64,000 bases of DNA, taken from NCBI GenBank assembly GCA_020634015.1, contig JACKCN010000002.1, positions 496,001-560,000 of the forward strand, in the 5' to 3' direction. The notes under the pieces are model-generated. The model was given only the letters and a program-made list of their open reading frames with translations, was not told the DNA's origin and made no database searches. The stretch comes from Candidatus Delongbacteria bacterium (GTDB lineage: Bacteria; CAIWAD01). Within the stretch, counting starts at the first letter, position 1, and the number at the start of each line of letters is the position of its first letter. A program made the translations under genes and the position numbers. Below are positions 61,814 to 64,000 of the stretch, piece by piece.

Positions 61814-61846
61814 GACGGCTTCGGGTTCTCCCGGAGCCGTCTTTTT
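61814..61846 (+). terminator. Rho-independent terminator of clpC
   Basis: Arms GACGGCTTCGGG and CCCGGAGCCGTC pair (one G-T wobble) around TTCT and are followed by TTTTT, 24 bp after the clpC stop. Confidence 0.85.
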
Positions 61847-61921
61847 CATTTGGGGACACGCTCCCTGCATCCGCTGCCGGTTTTCTAGCTTGCGGGCCTC
61901 ACTGGCAACTTCAGGAGCCCC

Positions 61922-63319
61922 ATGGCCACCAAGTTTCGCACCGCCGACCTCCGCATCGAAAGCATCGCCTACGGGGGGCTGGGTGTGGCCCGCCCCGAAG
62001 AGGGGCCCGTGGTCTTCGTCGAGGGCGGCCTGCCCGGCGATACGGTGCGCGCTGTGATCACGAAGAAGCGCAAGCGCCACCAGGAAGCCCGGGTGCTCGA
62101 CCTGCTGGAACCGTCGCCCCTGCGCATCTCCGCCCGCTGTATCCATCAGAACGTGTGTGGCGGCTGCCCCCTGCAGACTCTGGAGTATGCTGAGCAGCTG
62201 CGCCAGAAACAGAAGATGGTCGAGGATTCATGGCGTCGCGTGGGTGGCTTCGAGCACGTCGAGGTGGAACCGATCCTGGCCTGCGAAGAACTCTGGCACT
62301 ACCGCAACAAGATGGAATTCACCTTCTCGGACCGCCAGTGGGTCGAGGACCGCGACGACCCGCGCGGCCTGCGGTTCGGGCTTGGCCAGCATGTGCGCGG
62401 CATCTACAGCAAGGTCTTCGATCTCACGGAGTGTCACCTGCAGTCGGAACTGACAGCGCCGCTGCTTGAGGCCATTCGCCGCTTCGTGGATCCTGGCCCC
62501 GGACAGCTGGCCGATGTGTGGCATGTGCGCGAGCAGCAAGGCTTCTGGCGCTTTGTCGTGATTCGCGAAGGCAAGCACACGGGCGAGCGCATGCTGAATC
62601 TGGTGACCAATGGCCCCGACGACGGCCGCGTGCGCCAGTTGGCCGATCGGCTGCTTGAGCAGTTTCCCGGAGCGCTGAGTACCATCGTGCACACCATCAG
62701 CGAACGCAGTGGGGCCGTGGCCAGCGGTCGGGCCGGCGACGTGCTGCATGGCCCGGGTGTGATCCACGAGGACCTGGACGGGCTGCGCTTCCGGCTGGCG
62801 CCCCAGGCCTTCTTCCAGACCAATACACGCCAGGCAGAGCGCCTCTTCGCGCTGGCCCGTGAGATGGCCGGCACCCTCGAGGGCGTCCGGATGCTCGATC
62901 TCTACTGCGGATCGGGCGCGATCGCAGCCTGTTTCAGCCGTTTCGTGGAGCACGCGGTGGGCATTGAACTGGTGCCCGAAGCCATCGAGAATGCCCGCGA
63001 GAACGCGCGCCTGAATGGACTGGACAACCTGGAGTTCCACTGCGGGGATGTGCGCCACGCCCTGGCCGAACACGCACAACGCCCCTTTGATCTGGTGGTC
63101 GTCGATCCGCCACGCGCGGGTCTGCATGCCGACGTGACCCGGCAACTGCTGGAGATGAGCCCGCAGCGGCTGGTCTATGTGTCCTGCAACCCGGTGACCC
63201 AGGCCCGTGATGCGGCCCTGCTGGCCGAAGGCGGGTATCGCCTGCGACGCCTGCGTCCCGTGGACATGTTTCCTCATACCTTCCACGTGGAAACCGTGGC
63301 CCTGCTGAGCAAGGACTGA
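61922..63319 (+). CDS. rlmD: 23S rRNA uracil-5-methyltransferase (RlmD/RumA type)
   Basis: The 465-residue protein has an N-terminal TRAM-like RNA-binding domain (about 1-60) and the Fe-S cysteine set CIHQNVCGGCPLQ. A SAM-dependent domain follows with LDLYCGSGAIA, VVVDPPRAG and the catalytic-Cys motif VSCNPVT. These identify the TrmA/RlmC/RlmD family. RlmD (U1939) is the likeliest member given the Fe-S set, but RlmC cannot be excluded. GGAG (61914-61917) precedes the ATG. Confidence 0.87.
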   Translation: MATKFRTADLRIESIAYGGLGVARPEEGPVVFVEGGLPGDTVRAVITKKRKRHQEARVLDLLEPSPLRISARCIHQNVCGGCPLQTLEYAEQLRQKQKMVEDSWRRVGGFEHVEVEPILACEELWHYRNKMEFTFSDRQWVEDRDDPRGLRFGLGQHVRGIYSKVFDLTECHLQSELTAPLLEAIRRFVDPGPGQLADVWHVREQQGFWRFVVIREGKHTGERMLNLVTNGPDDGRVRQLADRLLEQFPGALSTIVHTISERSGAVASGRAGDVLHGPGVIHEDLDGLRFRLAPQAFFQTNTRQAERLFALAREMAGTLEGVRMLDLYCGSGAIAACFSRFVEHAVGIELVPEAIENARENARLNGLDNLEFHCGDVRHALAEHAQRPFDLVVVDPPRAGLHADVTRQLLEMSPQRLVYVSCNPVTQARDAALLAEGGYRLRRLRPVDMFPHTFHVETVALLSKD

Positions 63320-63323
63320 CATC

Positions 63324-64000
63324 ATGTATCTCGACACTCTCGATTCGCTGCTGGCCGGAGCCCGCTCGCTGAAAGTGGCCGTGGTGGGCGATCTGATGCT
63401 GGACCGCTACATCTGGGGCCGTGTGCAGCGGATCAGTCCCGAAGCCCCCGTGCCCGTGGTGAGCGTGCAGCACACCAGCCACTGCCTGGGTGGCAGCGCC
63501 AACGTGGTGGGCAACCTGCGCAGTCTGGGCGCGACTCCGGTTCCCGTGGGCGTCACGGGCGTGGATCACGACGGCCAGATCCTGCGCGAACTGTTCCGGG
63601 ATTCGGGCATTGGCGGCGACTGCATTCTCGAAGACCCCAGCCGGCCTACCACGATCAAGACCCGGGTGATCGCCCACGACCAGCACGTGGTACGCGTGGA
63701 TGCCGAATCCACGGGCTTGCTGTCCCCCGAACTGGTCGAGCGGCTGCTGCACCAGGTACGCAGCCTGGAGGGTCTGGATGCCCTGATCTTCCAGGACTAT
63801 GACAAAGGCGTGCTCGGTCCCGAGATCATCGACGCCCTGCGGGATCATTGCGCGCGCAACGGCATCTTCAGCGCGGTGGACCCCAAGTTTCGCCACTTCC
63901 ATTGTTATGGCGCGGTGGACCTGTTCAAGCCCAACGAAAAGGAACTCTGCGAGGCCATGGGCGCGGGTCTGGTCAGCGATGACGAACTGGACGCGCTGGC
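63324..64000 (+). CDS. hldE: D-glycero-beta-D-manno-heptose-7-phosphate kinase, 3' end cut by window
   Basis: The frame is open to the window end (225 residues visible). It is a PfkB/ribokinase fold with VAVVGDLMLDRYIWGRVQRI, ISPEAPVPVV, the glycine motif LGGSANVVGNL and FQDYDKGVL, and ends within FKPNEKELCEAMGAG. These are the RfaE1/HldE kinase motifs for ADP-heptose (LPS core) synthesis. Whether the cytidylyltransferase half is fused (HldE) or separate (RfaE1) cannot be seen. Confidence 0.88.
   Translation, partial: MYLDTLDSLLAGARSLKVAVVGDLMLDRYIWGRVQRISPEAPVPVVSVQHTSHCLGGSANVVGNLRSLGATPVPVGVTGVDHDGQILRELFRDSGIGGDCILEDPSRPTTIKTRVIAHDQHVVRVDAESTGLLSPELVERLLHQVRSLEGLDALIFQDYDKGVLGPEIIDALRDHCARNGIFSAVDPKFRHFHCYGAVDLFKPNEKELCEAMGAGLVSDDELDAL

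Overview
The window comes from a Gram-negative bacterium. It has lipoprotein signal peptides, a TolC-type efflux system, an LPS heptose kinase and TonB/ExbBD-like energisers. A gliding/type IX secretion style C-terminal domain and a PorP/SprF-like protein place it most plausibly in the Fibrobacterota-Chlorobiota-Bacteroidota (FCB) superphylum or a related candidate phylum. I cannot assign it more precisely. Coding is dense and mostly GC-rich, with several 1-1.3 kb intergenic stretches.

Layout. (1) 1-3.1 kb: a histidine kinase (5' end cut by the window) and an NtrC-type sigma-54 response regulator. (2) 3.1-21.2 kb: a cluster of secreted proteins built on the formylglycine-generating-enzyme (FGE/SUMF1, C-type-lectin-fold) domain. 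Embedded in it is a diversity-generating retroelement (DGR): a target gene with a variable repeat (VR, 9707-9840), hairpins, an HRDC accessory gene, an Avd gene, a DGR-type reverse transcriptase and an adenine-rich template repeat (TR, 11977-12110). The VR aligns to the TR without gaps over 134 bp, and differences are concentrated at TR adenines. The RT carries a -1 frameshift just after YMDD and the HRDC gene has an in-frame amber codon, so this copy looks recently broken. FGE genes on either side carry older, more diverged VR-like ends, and a partial duplicate of the DGR flank lies at 6373-6533. A minus-strand lipoprotein gene with repeated modules sits within the cluster. (3) 21.2-44.1 kb: one long, tightly overlapping operon, possibly preceded by a sigma-54 promoter. 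It encodes a TPR lipoprotein, a 2444-residue protein with a gliding-type C-terminal domain, a PorP/SprF-like protein, a TolQ/ExbB-like channel, two ExbD-like proteins, a proline-rich TonB-like protein, two helical-repeat proteins, a small periplasmic protein and three FGE-fold proteins. The combination resembles a type IX secretion/gliding machine (PorP, GldK/GldJ-like FGE folds, proton-driven motor) rebuilt with Tol/Exb-type parts. It is the best candidate here for an undescribed system.

(4) 44.1-51.2 kb: a TetR regulator and a TolC-YbhG-YbhF-YbhS-YbhR-like tripartite ABC-2 exporter, with YbhF split into two ATPase genes. (5) 51.2-52.4 kb: a patch of palindromic intergenic repeats bounded by a ~52-bp inverted repeat. 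(6) 52.4-58.9 kb: a composite arsenic island, arsR-permease-arsE-arsF-arsG and arsR-arsC-acr3, separated by ~286-bp tandem repeats. (7) 58.9-64 kb: housekeeping genes clpC, rlmD and the start of an ADP-heptose pathway kinase.

The kinase/regulator pair could control the sigma-54 promoter upstream of the secretion-like operon, and the FGE proteins could be surface-displayed binding proteins diversified by the DGR. Both links are inferences from position and domain content.
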